Below are positions 27,272 to 37,139 of a stretch of DNA of 64,000 bases, one piece after another. Made by a program: the position numbers and the translations under genes. Numbering within the stretch: position 1 is the stretch's first letter; each line of letters opens with the position of its first letter. Source of the DNA: Acidimicrobiia bacterium (GTDB taxonomy: Bacteria; Actinomycetota; Acidimicrobiia; Acidimicrobiales; VFJN01); assembly GCA_009694375.1 (NCBI GenBank), contig SHVB01000010.1, positions 1 to 64,000 of the forward strand, read 5' to 3'. The notes below the pieces were generated by a model, which saw only the letters and a list, made by a program, of their open reading frames with translations, made no database searches and had not been told where the DNA came from.

Positions 27272-28378
27272 GTGGAGTTTGCGCCAAGCGACGAGCAGGT
27301 CTTCTTTCAGGAGACCACCCGCAAGTTCCTTTCGGCTCAGTGTCCGATTCCCGTGGTGCGCTCGCTGGAGTCGGCCCCGGCAGGGTATGACGCGTCGTAT
27401 TGGCGGCAGGGGGCTGAACTGGGTTGGACATCGCTGTTGGTGCCGGCGGAGGCGGGCGGGGGCAGCCTGAGCGGCGAGGGTCTGATGGACCTCGTGCTGG
27501 TGGCCGAGGAGATGGGGCGGATGGTGTCGCCCGGTCCGCTTGGTCCCGTGAACGTGGTGGCCAGCGCCGTAGCGGCGGGGGGCTCGGCCGCTCAGCAGGC
27601 GGCGGTGCTGCCGGGATTGCTCAGCGGCGAAACGGTGGCGGCGTGGTGTGGCGAGCACCCCGTCGAGGGAGTGATCGACGGCGAGAACCTTCTTTTGTCG
27701 GGCCAGGCCTCGCCGGTGGAGGCGGGGGCCCAGGCTCAGCATCTCCTGGTGGCGGTGCGCACGGAGGATGGTCTGCGGCAGGTGCTCGTTCCCGGGGACG
27801 CTTCCGGGGTTACCGTCACCCCCCTCGGGGGCCTCGACCTCGTGCGACGCTTCGCCGAGGTGCACTTCGATGAGGTGGTGGCCACTCCGGCCGAGAGGGT
27901 CGGGGCCGATGGGGATGCCGCCACGGCCGTTGAGCATCAACTGCAGATCGCCTGCGTGTTGCAGTGTGCGGAAACCGTCGGCGCCATGAGCCGCGCGTTC
28001 GAGATGACCCTCGAGTACCTCAGCGACCGGTACTCCTTCGGTCGGCCGCTCGCTTCGTACCAGGCTCTCAAGCATCGGATGGCCGATAACATGATGTGGT
28101 TGGAAGCCAGTCATGCCGTGATGACCGCCGCCGCCGGGGCCGTGGCGAGTGGGTCGCCGGCGGCGGGCGAGATGGTGAGTGCCGCCAAAACATGGATCGG
28201 CCCTCACGCCACCGAATTGATCCAGGATTGTGTGCAGTTGCACGGGGGTATCGGGGTGACCTGGGAGCACGATCTCCACCTCTATCTCCGCCGAACCACG
28301 GTGAACCGGGTTACTCACGGCACGCCCGAGTACCACGCGGAGCGGATTGCCACGCAACTGCTGGGAACGGCGTCATGA
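27272..28378 (+). CDS. acyl-CoA dehydrogenase, short subunit
   Basis: A 368-residue dehydrogenase subunit. The GTG at 27272 gives VEFAPSDEQVFFQETTRKF and has GGGGAG just upstream; an earlier ATG at 27215 would add 19 residues and overlap site 3. The C-terminal part has CVQLHGGIGVTWEHDLHLYL and lacks the G-x-x-x-E-I-Q-R signature. It is coupled by ATGA to the longer FadE that follows, so it is the third short/long pair in the window. Confidence 0.91.
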   Translation: MEFAPSDEQVFFQETTRKFLSAQCPIPVVRSLESAPAGYDASYWRQGAELGWTSLLVPAEAGGGSLSGEGLMDLVLVAEEMGRMVSPGPLGPVNVVASAVAAGGSAAQQAAVLPGLLSGETVAAWCGEHPVEGVIDGENLLLSGQASPVEAGAQAQHLLVAVRTEDGLRQVLVPGDASGVTVTPLGGLDLVRRFAEVHFDEVVATPAERVGADGDAATAVEHQLQIACVLQCAETVGAMSRAFEMTLEYLSDRYSFGRPLASYQALKHRMADNMMWLEASHAVMTAAAGAVASGSPAAGEMVSAAKTWIGPHATELIQDCVQLHGGIGVTWEHDLHLYLRRTTVNRVTHGTPEYHAERIATQLLGTAS

Positions 28379-29613
28379 CCACCGAGTCGGTGGAGGAGTT
28401 TCGGCAACGGGCGCGGGTGTGGCTGGCCGGGGCAATGCCGAGATTGTCGGGGACGATGCCGGATCGCTTCGACGACAACCGCCGGCAGGTGGAGCGCGAG
28501 TTGCAACGCACGCTCTGGGACGGAGGTTTCGCCGGTATCGGGTTCCCCACCGAATACGGCGGCGGCGGGCTAGCCCCGGAGTATCAACGTGCCTTCAGTG
28601 AGGAGTCGCTGCCCTACGACATGCCGGTGTCGCTGAACGTGCCCACGCTGGGGATTCTGGCGGCCACCCTCGTCGATTTCGGCACCCACGAGCAGAAGGC
28701 CCGGCACCTCCCCGCCATCTTGCGGGGGGAGGAGTTGTGGGTGCAGTTTCTTTCCGAGCCCAGCGGCGGCTCGGATCTGGCTGGCTGCCTCACACGAGCG
28801 GACCGAGACGGTGATCTGTTCATCATGAACGGATCCAAGATCTGGAGTTCGGCGGCGTTCGTCAGCGATTACGCCCTGTGCCTGGCCCGCACGAACTGGG
28901 ATGTGCCCAAGCACCGCGGTCTCACGATGTTCATCGTGAAGATCCATCAGCCCGGCATCCAGGTGGAGCAGATCCGCCAGGTCGACGGTTCGATGGAGTT
29001 TTGCCAGGAGTTTTTTGATGACGTACCGATCCCGGTCGCCAACGTTGTGGGCGAGGTGGACGATGGCTGGACGGTGGCCACTCGTTTGCTGGTACACGAA
29101 CGCAACGCGGTGGGCGGTGGGTCGCCGTACACCAGCGGCCGCTCGGGGGGCCACGAGTCGTCGGGTCAGGACGACAGCCTCGCCGAGATGGCCCGGCGCC
29201 AGGGCGGAGCGGGGGACGCTCATCTTCGCCAACTGGTGGCCGAGGCTCACGTGCGGGGTCTCGTGGGCGGGTCGCTCATCAAGCGGGTGACCAGTGGCGT
29301 GTCCAGGGGGCAGATGTTGCCCTCGGCCGGTTCGCTGCTGAAGCTCTTCAGTGCCACCAATGTGATGCGCCGCTACGAGATCGGCCTGGAGTTGGCCGGG
29401 GAGGGGGCCGCCGCCTGGCCCGAGGGCACCGTCGAGGTGGCCCAGCGGTTGAGTGAGGCCACGCTGTGGCGCCAGGGTCTGTCGCTCGGCGGGGGGAGCA
29501 ACGAGATCCAGCGCAACATCATCAGTGAGCGCCTTTTGGGGATGCCGCGTGAGTTCGCCGCCGATCGTGACGTGCCCTATCGCGACGTGCGGCGAGGCAG
29601 TGCTCGCCGCTGA
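28375..29613 (+). CDS. acyl-CoA dehydrogenase, long subunit
   Basis: A 412-residue acyl-CoA dehydrogenase. FLSEPSGGSDLAGC is the middle-domain signature and LSLGGGSNEIQRNIISERLL the C-terminal one. A Gly/Ser-rich insertion (around residues 245-265) interrupts the region before the C-terminal helical bundle, a feature seen in some long actinobacterial FadE proteins. It overlaps the preceding short subunit by 4 bases and is the expected FAD-carrying partner. Confidence 0.92.
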   Translation: MTTESVEEFRQRARVWLAGAMPRLSGTMPDRFDDNRRQVERELQRTLWDGGFAGIGFPTEYGGGGLAPEYQRAFSEESLPYDMPVSLNVPTLGILAATLVDFGTHEQKARHLPAILRGEELWVQFLSEPSGGSDLAGCLTRADRDGDLFIMNGSKIWSSAAFVSDYALCLARTNWDVPKHRGLTMFIVKIHQPGIQVEQIRQVDGSMEFCQEFFDDVPIPVANVVGEVDDGWTVATRLLVHERNAVGGGSPYTSGRSGGHESSGQDDSLAEMARRQGGAGDAHLRQLVAEAHVRGLVGGSLIKRVTSGVSRGQMLPSAGSLLKLFSATNVMRRYEIGLELAGEGAAAWPEGTVEVAQRLSEATLWRQGLSLGGGSNEIQRNIISERLLGMPREFAADRDVPYRDVRRGSARR

Positions 29614-29675
29614 ACCGGGGGCGGTAGTGCTCGGACTACTCTTGCCGGGGGCCAGCCGATCGAAGGGGGCGTGGG

Positions 29676-30491
29676 GTGCAAGATCCACTGCAGTTCGAGG
29701 GGAAGCGGGTAGTGGTTACCGGCGCGGCGTCGGGGATGGGGGCGGCCACTGCGGCGTTGCTCACCGACCTCGGGGCGGAGGTGCACGGGGTCGACATCGC
29801 CACCGGGTCAGTCCCGGTGGCGAGTTTTTACCAGTGCGACCTGAGTGATCCAGCCCAGATCGATGCCACCGTGGCGGCCATCGGCGGCCGCGTGGATTCG
29901 CTGTTCAACTGTGCCGGCTTGCCTACTACCGCCCCCGGCCAGAAGATCATGGTGGTGAACTACCTCGGTCATCGCCATCTCACCGAGGCCTTGTTGCCGA
30001 GCATGCCAACCGGCTCGTCCATCGGTTTCATTTCCTCCGTGGCTGGCATGGGTTGGCAGGGCAACGCCGAACTCCTGTTGGAACTGGCCGCCACGAAGGA
30101 CTTCGCGGCGGGCCAGGCCTGGTGTGAGGCCCACGACGATGCCATCGCGCTGAACGGCTACGGGTTCTCGAAGGAGGCGATCAACGCCTACGTTTCGTGG
30201 CGGGGCTACCAGTTGGCGGCCCAGGTGCGGATCAACAGCATTCAACCCGGTCCCACCGACACCCCCATGATGCCGAGTTTTGTGGAGAGCATGGGCGAGG
30301 ATTTCTTTGCGAAGTTTCCCAAGCCCGTGGGTCGGAATTCACGCGCTGACGAGCAGGCGTGGGCCATTGTCATGCTGAACAGTCCCCGGTCTAGTTACAC
30401 CGCCGCCACCAACCTGTTCACCGACGGGGGTTTCACCGGTGGTCTGTTCACCGGCAGTATCGATTTCGCCAGCCTGATGCCCCCCGCCTAG
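29676..30491 (+). CDS. SDR-family oxidoreductase (hydroxysteroid-type)
   Basis: A 271-residue short-chain dehydrogenase. VVVTGAASGMGAATAALL is the cofactor site, ISSVAGMG the catalytic Ser region, and GYGFSKEA the YxxxK pair. The shortened N-A-G motif reads FNCAGLP, and the S-to-Y spacing contains an extra helix, both features of 3-alpha-hydroxysteroid/carveol-type SDRs. The GTG start is 62 bp after the FadE pair and has GGGGGCGTGGG upstream, a weak ribosome site. It is convergent with the CoA-transferase gene. Confidence 0.9.
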   Translation: MQDPLQFEGKRVVVTGAASGMGAATAALLTDLGAEVHGVDIATGSVPVASFYQCDLSDPAQIDATVAAIGGRVDSLFNCAGLPTTAPGQKIMVVNYLGHRHLTEALLPSMPTGSSIGFISSVAGMGWQGNAELLLELAATKDFAAGQAWCEAHDDAIALNGYGFSKEAINAYVSWRGYQLAAQVRINSIQPGPTDTPMMPSFVESMGEDFFAKFPKPVGRNSRADEQAWAIVMLNSPRSSYTAATNLFTDGGFTGGLFTGSIDFASLMPPA

Positions 30492-30515
30492 CCCGGGGGT
30501 AGTGGCGGGCGGGGC

Positions 30516-31736
30516 CTAGAGGATGGCGCCGGATTCTTTGAGGGCGCTGATTTGGTCCCAGTCGTAGCCGAGTTCCATCAAGACGAGTTCGGTCTGTTCG
30601 CCGTGTTCAGGGGCTCGCTCTACCTGGATCGGCACCTCGTCGAACTGAGCCGGACTGGCCACCAGCGCCACGTCGTCGCCGTTGCCCGCGGTCATGGTGG
30701 GTAGGTAGCCATTCGCTTGCACCTGCACATCGTCGTAGAGCTCGTCGAGGGTCTGGAATGGACTCCACACGCCGTCGAAGGTGGCCAGAGTTTCCTTCCA
30801 GTACGACAGCGGCTGGCTCTCGAAGGCCGCGTCGAGCCGCCCGATGCACTCCTCGGCGTTCTGGGCCCGCACCCCGGAATCACAGAACTTGGGATCGGTG
30901 GCCATGTCGGGGACCCCGAGCCGAACCACGAAGTCGTCCCAGTGTTTGTCGCTCTGGAGAAGGATGAGGCTGATGAAGCGGTCGTCGCTCGTCCGGTAGG
31001 TACCCACTCCCGGGTTGGGCGACTTGGTGCGGTCCCCCTGGGGAATCTTGGAGAACCCAAACAGTTTCGAGGCGATGATCATCGGGGAGATCTGCCACAT
31101 TGCGGTGGCCAACAGGGACACATCCACGATGCTCGTCTCACCGGTTCGTTCCCGTTTCAACAACGCGGCGGCAATGGCCCCGGCAGTGGTGAGTCCGCCC
31201 ATCACATCGCCGAAGGCCGGGGTGGGTTGGCCCGGCGGCCACCCGCCGGGTCGTTCGGGCATGGTCACCCCTACGCCGCCTCGGGCCCAGAACGAGGCGC
31301 CGTCGTACCCGCCCTTCTCCGCGTCCGGTCCTTTCGGGCCTGCCCCCGAACCACGAGCGATCACAATGTTGGGGTTACGGGCGCGGATGTCGTCGGTGTC
31401 GATGCGGAGCTTGCGACGAATAGGAGGCAGGTAGTTGGTGAGGAAGACGTCGGCGGTCTCGACAAGCTTCAGGAGGGCTTCCCGCCCGTCGGGGTGGGTG
31501 AGGTCGAGGGCCACCGAACGCTTGCCGCGGTTGGGCTGCTCGATCATGAAGTTCACGGCCCCGGCGCCGCCGGGAAGTAGGCCGGAGGTGATGAGGCCGC
31601 GCTGGGGATCGCCGCCGGTGACGGGTTCAACCTTGATGACCTCAGCACCCCAGTCCACGAGGACCGAACCCCCCGAGGGGATGAACATCCAACTAGCAAC
31701 CTCGATGACGCGGATCCCGTCGAGCGGTCCAGGCAC
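30516..31736 (-). CDS. class III (CaiB/BaiF) CoA-transferase
   Basis: A 406-residue family III CoA-transferase. The N-terminal GIRVIEVASWMFIPSGG and VEPVTGGDPQRG match the family, and the catalytic aspartate is most likely in AFGDVMGGL. These enzymes move CoA between carboxylic acids, as in bile acid, carnitine or oxalate metabolism. It is the last gene of the operon P450, ALDH, CoA-transferase, with a 27-bp gap after the ALDH. It would allow CoA activation without ATP. Confidence 0.92.
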   Translation of the reverse strand: MPGPLDGIRVIEVASWMFIPSGGSVLVDWGAEVIKVEPVTGGDPQRGLITSGLLPGGAGAVNFMIEQPNRGKRSVALDLTHPDGREALLKLVETADVFLTNYLPPIRRKLRIDTDDIRARNPNIVIARGSGAGPKGPDAEKGGYDGASFWARGGVGVTMPERPGGWPPGQPTPAFGDVMGGLTTAGAIAAALLKRERTGETSIVDVSLLATAMWQISPMIIASKLFGFSKIPQGDRTKSPNPGVGTYRTSDDRFISLILLQSDKHWDDFVVRLGVPDMATDPKFCDSGVRAQNAEECIGRLDAAFESQPLSYWKETLATFDGVWSPFQTLDELYDDVQVQANGYLPTMTAGNGDDVALVASPAQFDEVPIQVERAPEHGEQTELVLMELGYDWDQISALKESGAIL

Positions 31737-31763
31737 TGGTGTCTCCTTGTGTGGGGCGACCGG

Positions 31764-33220
<1,457 letters not shown>

Positions 33221-33221
<1 letters not shown>

Positions 33222-34390
33222 CACCACTCCAGTTCGAGGTTTTCGACGGCTCGCAGGCCTTGTGAGTACTCCAGTTGTACGCCCTTCTTCACGTGATACT
33301 CGGGGATGGCGTGATGCCATTCCTCCAGTGTCACCCGCAACTCCATGCGGGCCAGGTGTGAGCCCAAGCAGCGATGGGCGCCACCCCCGAACGCGATATG
33401 CCGGTTCTCCAGTCGGTCGAAGTCGATCGTGTCGACCTCCGGCCAAACGCGCTCGTCGGTGTTGGCTGAGCCGAGCATCAGGGTGACGACCTTGCCCTTG
33501 GCAATGGGGCAGCCGGCGAGTTCGGTGGCTTCGGTGGTAACCCGCACCACGCCCTGCACCGGTGATTCCCAGCGCAACATCTCCTCGATGGCGTGGGGGA
33601 TCAGGGATGGATCCTCTACCAGCGCTCGCCGATGGTCATCGTGTTGTGCCAGGAAAGCGAGCATGCAGTCCAAGGAGGCGGTCACCGTGTCCAGGCCGGC
33701 GAGAAAGAAGAGGTACCCGATGTCGAGCACCTCGTTGGTGGTGAGGCGCTGTCCGTCTACCTCGGCGTCGAGGAACCGGGAGATGAAGTCGTCGGAGCGC
33801 TCTTCTTGGCGCGCGTCGATGGCCTCTTGGAGCACCGCATAGATCTGCTGGCCCACCTTGTCGGTGTAGGCCACTCGTTCTTCGCTAGTGGTCACCGGGG
33901 GTCGGATGATTCCGTCTTTTAGTTTGATAAATTCGTCGGCCCGGTCCACGGGGAGGCCGAGCAGTTGGAGGAACACGGTAGTGGGCAGCGGTTCCGCCAC
34001 CGCGGTGTGGAAGTTGCACCCGCCCTGGTCGGCTACCGAGCGCACGAGGTTGCGCACGAGGGTGCGCGTCTGGTCTTCGAGTAGGGCGATTTGCTTGGGG
34101 GCGAAGATCGGGTCGAGCAGTTTGCGGTAGTTGCGATGGTGGGGTGGGTCGATCTGGAGGGGGATCAGGGGGCGTACCTGTCCGATGGCTACCGCATCGA
34201 TGCCGGAACTGAAGGTTTCCGGATGCTGGAGTACGTAGCGCACATCGGCATCGCCCCCCACGATCACCATGCCGATCTCTTCGCCCATGTCGATGGCCGC
34301 TCCGGCATCGCGCAACAGCTTGAACATCGGTTGGGGGTGGGCGAGCGCCACCGGATCAGCCTCGCCCCCCATCATGCTTAGGTCGGACAT
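33221..34390 (-). CDS. cytochrome P450
   Basis: A 389-residue soluble P450. The I-helix reads FFLAGLDTVTASLD, the K-helix is EEMLRWESP, and the heme peptide is AFGGGAHRCLGSHLARMEL. The A-G-L-D-T-V form of the I-helix differs from the A-G-S-E-T of the P450 at 21485, so they belong to different CYP families. It is first in an operon with ALDH and CoA-transferase, and its promoter holds operator-like site 4, 52 bp upstream of the ATG. Confidence 0.94.
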
Positions 34391-34442
34391 CGGGTTCCCC
34401 TCATCAACCGCTAGTGGCGCTCATCCCCTGGTTTAGTAGAAA

Positions 34443-34458
34443 TCTAACGTTGGTGTCA
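34443..34458 (-). promoter_or_regulatory. operator-like site 4, TGAC-N6-GTTAG
   Basis: Read on the minus strand, toward the P450 gene, the site is TGACACCAACGTTAGA. It keeps TGACA and GTTAGA but has a non-palindromic centre. It lies in the 78-bp gap between the crotonase gene (stop at 34469) and the P450 start (34390), so it would control the P450-ALDH-CoA-transferase operon. Confidence 0.6.
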
Positions 34459-34468
34459 CAAACGACAC

Positions 34469-35371
34469 CTAGGTTGGATCGGCGGCCCGCACGGTGTGCT
34501 TTTCGGCGGGAACGATGGCGGGCGCTTCCTTCCACAGCGGGATACCGTCTTCCGGCTTGGCGGCCGGCCACTGGTCCTCATGTACCTCGGCCCAGTGCGA
34601 GTGGTTGAGTTGGTGAAGGGTGAAGCAGGCGTTGAGGCTGTTGTAGAAGCCTTGGTTGTCCTGCGTTTCGTTCACCGACTCTTTGATCAGCAGCGCCGTC
34701 ATGGTGGGGAGCGCGGCGATGCGACGGGCGAAGGCCAAGGTGGAGTCCTCGAGTTCGTCGCGGGGGAATACCTTCGACACCATGCCGAGGCGGTGCGCTT
34801 CGTGGATGTCGATGCTGTCACCGGTGAGCATCAGCTCTTTGGTCTTGCGGGCGCCAAACTCCCAGGGGTGGGCGAAGTACTCCAGTCCACACATGCCCAG
34901 GCGGGTGCCCACCACATCGGCGAAGACCACGTCGTCGGAGCCCACGATGAGATCACACGCCCACGTGAGCATCAGACCGGCGGCGAACACCGTGCCCTGC
35001 ACCTGAGCGATGGTTATCTTGCGGAGGTTCCGCCAGCGGCGGGTGTTTTCGAAGTAGTAGTGCCACTCCTGCAGCATCCGCTTCTCCGCTCCCGAGCGGG
35101 TGGCTCCGTTGATGAAACTGGTGGGGTGGGTGGCGTACTCCTCCCGGGCGGCCTTGGATCCCATGTCGTGTCCCGAGGAGAACAGGGGACCAGTGCCGCC
35201 GAGGATGACCACCCGACAGGTGTCGTCGGCTTCGGCGCGCAGGAAGGCGTGGTCAAGCTCCACCAGTAGGCCGCGATTCTGAGCGTTGCGGGCTTCGGGG
35301 CGGTCGAGGAGGATGCGCACGATGGCACCGTCGTCGTGGGTCTCGTACTGCAGGTATTGGTACTCGGTCAT
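34469..35371 (-). CDS. enoyl-CoA hydratase/isomerase family protein
   Basis: A 300-residue crotonase. The first oxyanion segment is PLFSSGHDMGS and the second is VQGTVFAAGLMLTWACDL. The segment where canonical hydratases have their catalytic Glu pair is rewritten (GLEYFAHPWEFGARKTKE), so the enzyme may be an isomerase, hydrolase or a divergent hydratase. The ATG at 35371 (MTEYQYLQYE) has GGGAGACC upstream and is preferred over 35404. An inverted repeat at 35400-35414 lies 29 bp upstream. Confidence 0.9.
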   Translation of the reverse strand: MTEYQYLQYETHDDGAIVRILLDRPEARNAQNRGLLVELDHAFLRAEADDTCRVVILGGTGPLFSSGHDMGSKAAREEYATHPTSFINGATRSGAEKRMLQEWHYYFENTRRWRNLRKITIAQVQGTVFAAGLMLTWACDLIVGSDDVVFADVVGTRLGMCGLEYFAHPWEFGARKTKELMLTGDSIDIHEAHRLGMVSKVFPRDELEDSTLAFARRIAALPTMTALLIKESVNETQDNQGFYNSLNACFTLHQLNHSHWAEVHEDQWPAAKPEDGIPLWKEAPAIVPAEKHTVRAADPT

Positions 35372-35399
35372 TGGTCTCCCTCTCGGTTCCACACGCGGC

Positions 35400-35414
35400 G
35401 TCACCCGAGGTGAC
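35400..35414. promoter_or_regulatory. perfect inverted repeat GTCACC-CGA-GGTGAC
   Basis: Six-base arms with a three-base spacer, 29 bp upstream of the crotonase start at 35371. The dyad length and position fit an operator for a dimeric regulator. It differs from the TGAC-N6-GTTAG sites. A second short repeat, CCTAG...CTAGG (35414-35433), sits beside it. Confidence 0.45.
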
Positions 35415-35469
35415 CTAGGGGTCCGACACTAGGAGACGCGGCTACCCGGCGGGGCGGGGACCGGCGTGT

Positions 35470-36405
35470 TCAGTCCACGACGTGGTCCACCAGTCCCCAC
35501 GCCAGGGCGGTGAAGGCCGAGATGGGGTGGCGCGTGAGGGCGAGCAGGGCGGTTCGGTGACGTCCGATTCGACGGGGCAGGCTCACGGTGCCACCCGCTC
35601 CGGGTATGAGGCCCAGGCCCAGCTCGGGCAGGGCGATGGTGGTGGACGCGCGGGCCACCACTTGCCCGCCAAAGGCGGCCAGTTCGATTCCGCTGCCGAT
35701 GCAGGAGCCGTGGAGGTGCACGGTGGTGCGATGGGCCAGGGGGTCGAGTACCGCACCGATGCTCAGGGCCAGGCGGATGAGGTGGCCGCTGGTGGGATCG
35801 GGGGTGGTGCCGAACTCGTCGAGGTCACCGCCGGAGCAGAACGATGCTCCCGCCCCCCGCAGTGTCACCCTCACCGCAGGATCCGCGGTGGCGATGGCCA
35901 GCGCGTCGAGTAACCCGTCGCGCATCTCAACTCCGAGGGCATTGTGTCGCTCCGGGCGATGGAGTTCGATGGTCAACACATCTCCCTGGCGTTCCACTCG
36001 CACGGCCGCAGTGGCGACGGGTGCACGGTTTCGCCTCGGGGTGGTGGCCCGCCAGTGCAAGAACTCCGGCCCGCCCTGCAACGCCGAGTAGGTGGCTGAT
36101 TCGGCGAGAAGGCCCTCGTGGGTGGATCTCCCTTCGGCCCCCCGCAAGAGAATGGCGAGGGCCGTGCTGGCTAGCGGGGCTCGTTCCGCGGTGGCGATGA
36201 TGGCGAGGATGTCCTCGTCGCGATAGGCGACGACATCGGCCCAGGCGCCGGGTTCCTGACCCACCACGATGCAGGGCTGGACATCGAGAGCGGGAGTTCC
36301 GTGCGGGGGTATCCCCTTCACCACGATGACGTCGCCGAGGCCGCCTTCACTCCGGGCGGCGAGGAAGGCACCGCATTCTCGACCGGATAGCTCAATCACG
36401 GCCAT
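35470..36405 (-). CDS. atypical crotonase with N-terminal extension
   Basis: A 311-residue protein in which the recognisable crotonase core spans only about residues 134-311. The first oxyanion loop is GASFCSGGDLDEF and the second SCIGSGIELAAFGG; PELGLGLIPGAGG keeps the catalytic-loop Glu. The core stops at ALAWGLVDHVVD, so the C-terminal helical region of about 70 residues used for trimerisation is missing. Residues 1-120 are not a normal crotonase N-terminus; the part around 99-122 (LLAESATYSALQGGPEF) looks helical. Start MAVIELSGRE. The function is probably enoyl-CoA hydration or isomerisation, but activity is uncertain. Confidence 0.8.
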   Translation of the reverse strand: MAVIELSGRECGAFLAARSEGGLGDVIVVKGIPPHGTPALDVQPCIVVGQEPGAWADVVAYRDEDILAIIATAERAPLASTALAILLRGAEGRSTHEGLLAESATYSALQGGPEFLHWRATTPRRNRAPVATAAVRVERQGDVLTIELHRPERHNALGVEMRDGLLDALAIATADPAVRVTLRGAGASFCSGGDLDEFGTTPDPTSGHLIRLALSIGAVLDPLAHRTTVHLHGSCIGSGIELAAFGGQVVARASTTIALPELGLGLIPGAGGTVSLPRRIGRHRTALLALTRHPISAFTALAWGLVDHVVD

Positions 36406-36425
36406 TTCGTCAGCCTAGCGATGGG

Positions 36426-36464
36426 CGCCGATAGTGCCGGGGGGACCACCGGGCACTATCGGCG
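36426..36464. terminator. 13-bp hairpin between crotonase and TetR genes
   Basis: A perfect inverted repeat, CGCCGATAGTGCC and GGCACTATCGGCG, with a 13-base loop. It lies 20 bp past the start of the crotonase gene at 36405 and 8 bp before the stop of the TetR gene at 36472, both on the minus strand. The position fits termination of the TetR transcript. No T tract follows, so an operator or mRNA structure is also possible. Confidence 0.55.
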
Positions 36465-36471
36465 ATGGGCA

Positions 36472-37086
36472 TCAGGCACCTCGGACGCCCCGCAGGCCGC
36501 GCCAGGCCATGTCCGCCACCAATCGGGCGAGGTCGTCGGCGGCTTCTTCGGAGCCCTCGCGTATCCAGAGTCGGCTAGTCCCCTCGGCGAGCCCGACGAG
36601 GCCGTGGGCGAGTTGTCGTCGTTGGGGCGGCGTGAGACCCGGTACATCGATGAGGGTGGCGATGGCCTCGGCGATGGCTCCTTCCACCTTGGCTACCTGG
36701 TCGGCGAACTCGTCGTCTCGGCGGGTACCGCCACCAAAGAGCACTTGGAAGGCGGCCTGGTTCCCTTCCACCCATTCGAAGTAGGCGATGAAGCCGAGTT
36801 CCACCTGTTCATGTGGCGACTGGGCGGTGGTGGTGGCGGTGGTGATGGCCTCGAGCAAGTGGGCTCCGACGTCGGTCAGTACCTCGCGGTAGAGGTCGCG
36901 CTTGGACCGAAAGTGCTGATAGAGCACGGGTTTGGTGACGCCGGCCGCTTCGGCCACGTCGTTCATGGACGCGGGGTGCAAGCCCTGCTCCCCGAACACG
37001 GTGAGGGCCACATCGAGGAGTTGCTGGCGCCGGCGGGCGGCCGGGAGACGCTCGGTCACAGGGCGCTCGCGGGTGGGGGGTGTCAC
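36472..37086 (-). CDS. TetR-family transcriptional regulator
   Basis: A normal-sized TetR regulator of 204 residues. The helix-turn-helix is in the first 70 residues (AEAAGVTKPVLYQHFRSKRD). The ligand domain contains FIAYFEWVEGNQAAFQVLFGG and ends RLVADMAWRGLRG. It starts at a GTG. Unlike the regulator at 13026 it is a single module. Its target could be the inverted repeat at 35400 or its own promoter; nothing in the sequence decides. Confidence 0.92.
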   Translation of the reverse strand: MTPPTRERPVTERLPAARRRQQLLDVALTVFGEQGLHPASMNDVAEAAGVTKPVLYQHFRSKRDLYREVLTDVGAHLLEAITTATTTAQSPHEQVELGFIAYFEWVEGNQAAFQVLFGGGTRRDDEFADQVAKVEGAIAEAIATLIDVPGLTPPQRRQLAHGLVGLAEGTSRLWIREGSEEAADDLARLVADMAWRGLRGVRGA

Positions 37087-37139
37087 GCCAGGAAGCGTAG
37101 GCCTTGCCCGTCACTGCTTCGGGTCAGGGGGTGCTGGCC

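Noticed and set aside
26549-28357. 602-residue minus-strand frame
   Set aside because: Antisense to the FadE gene at 27272-28378 and out of frame with the amidohydrolase; no domain signature.
36472-37086. A second double-TetR protein
   Set aside because: The gene has one helix-turn-helix and normal length; it is a conventional TetR.
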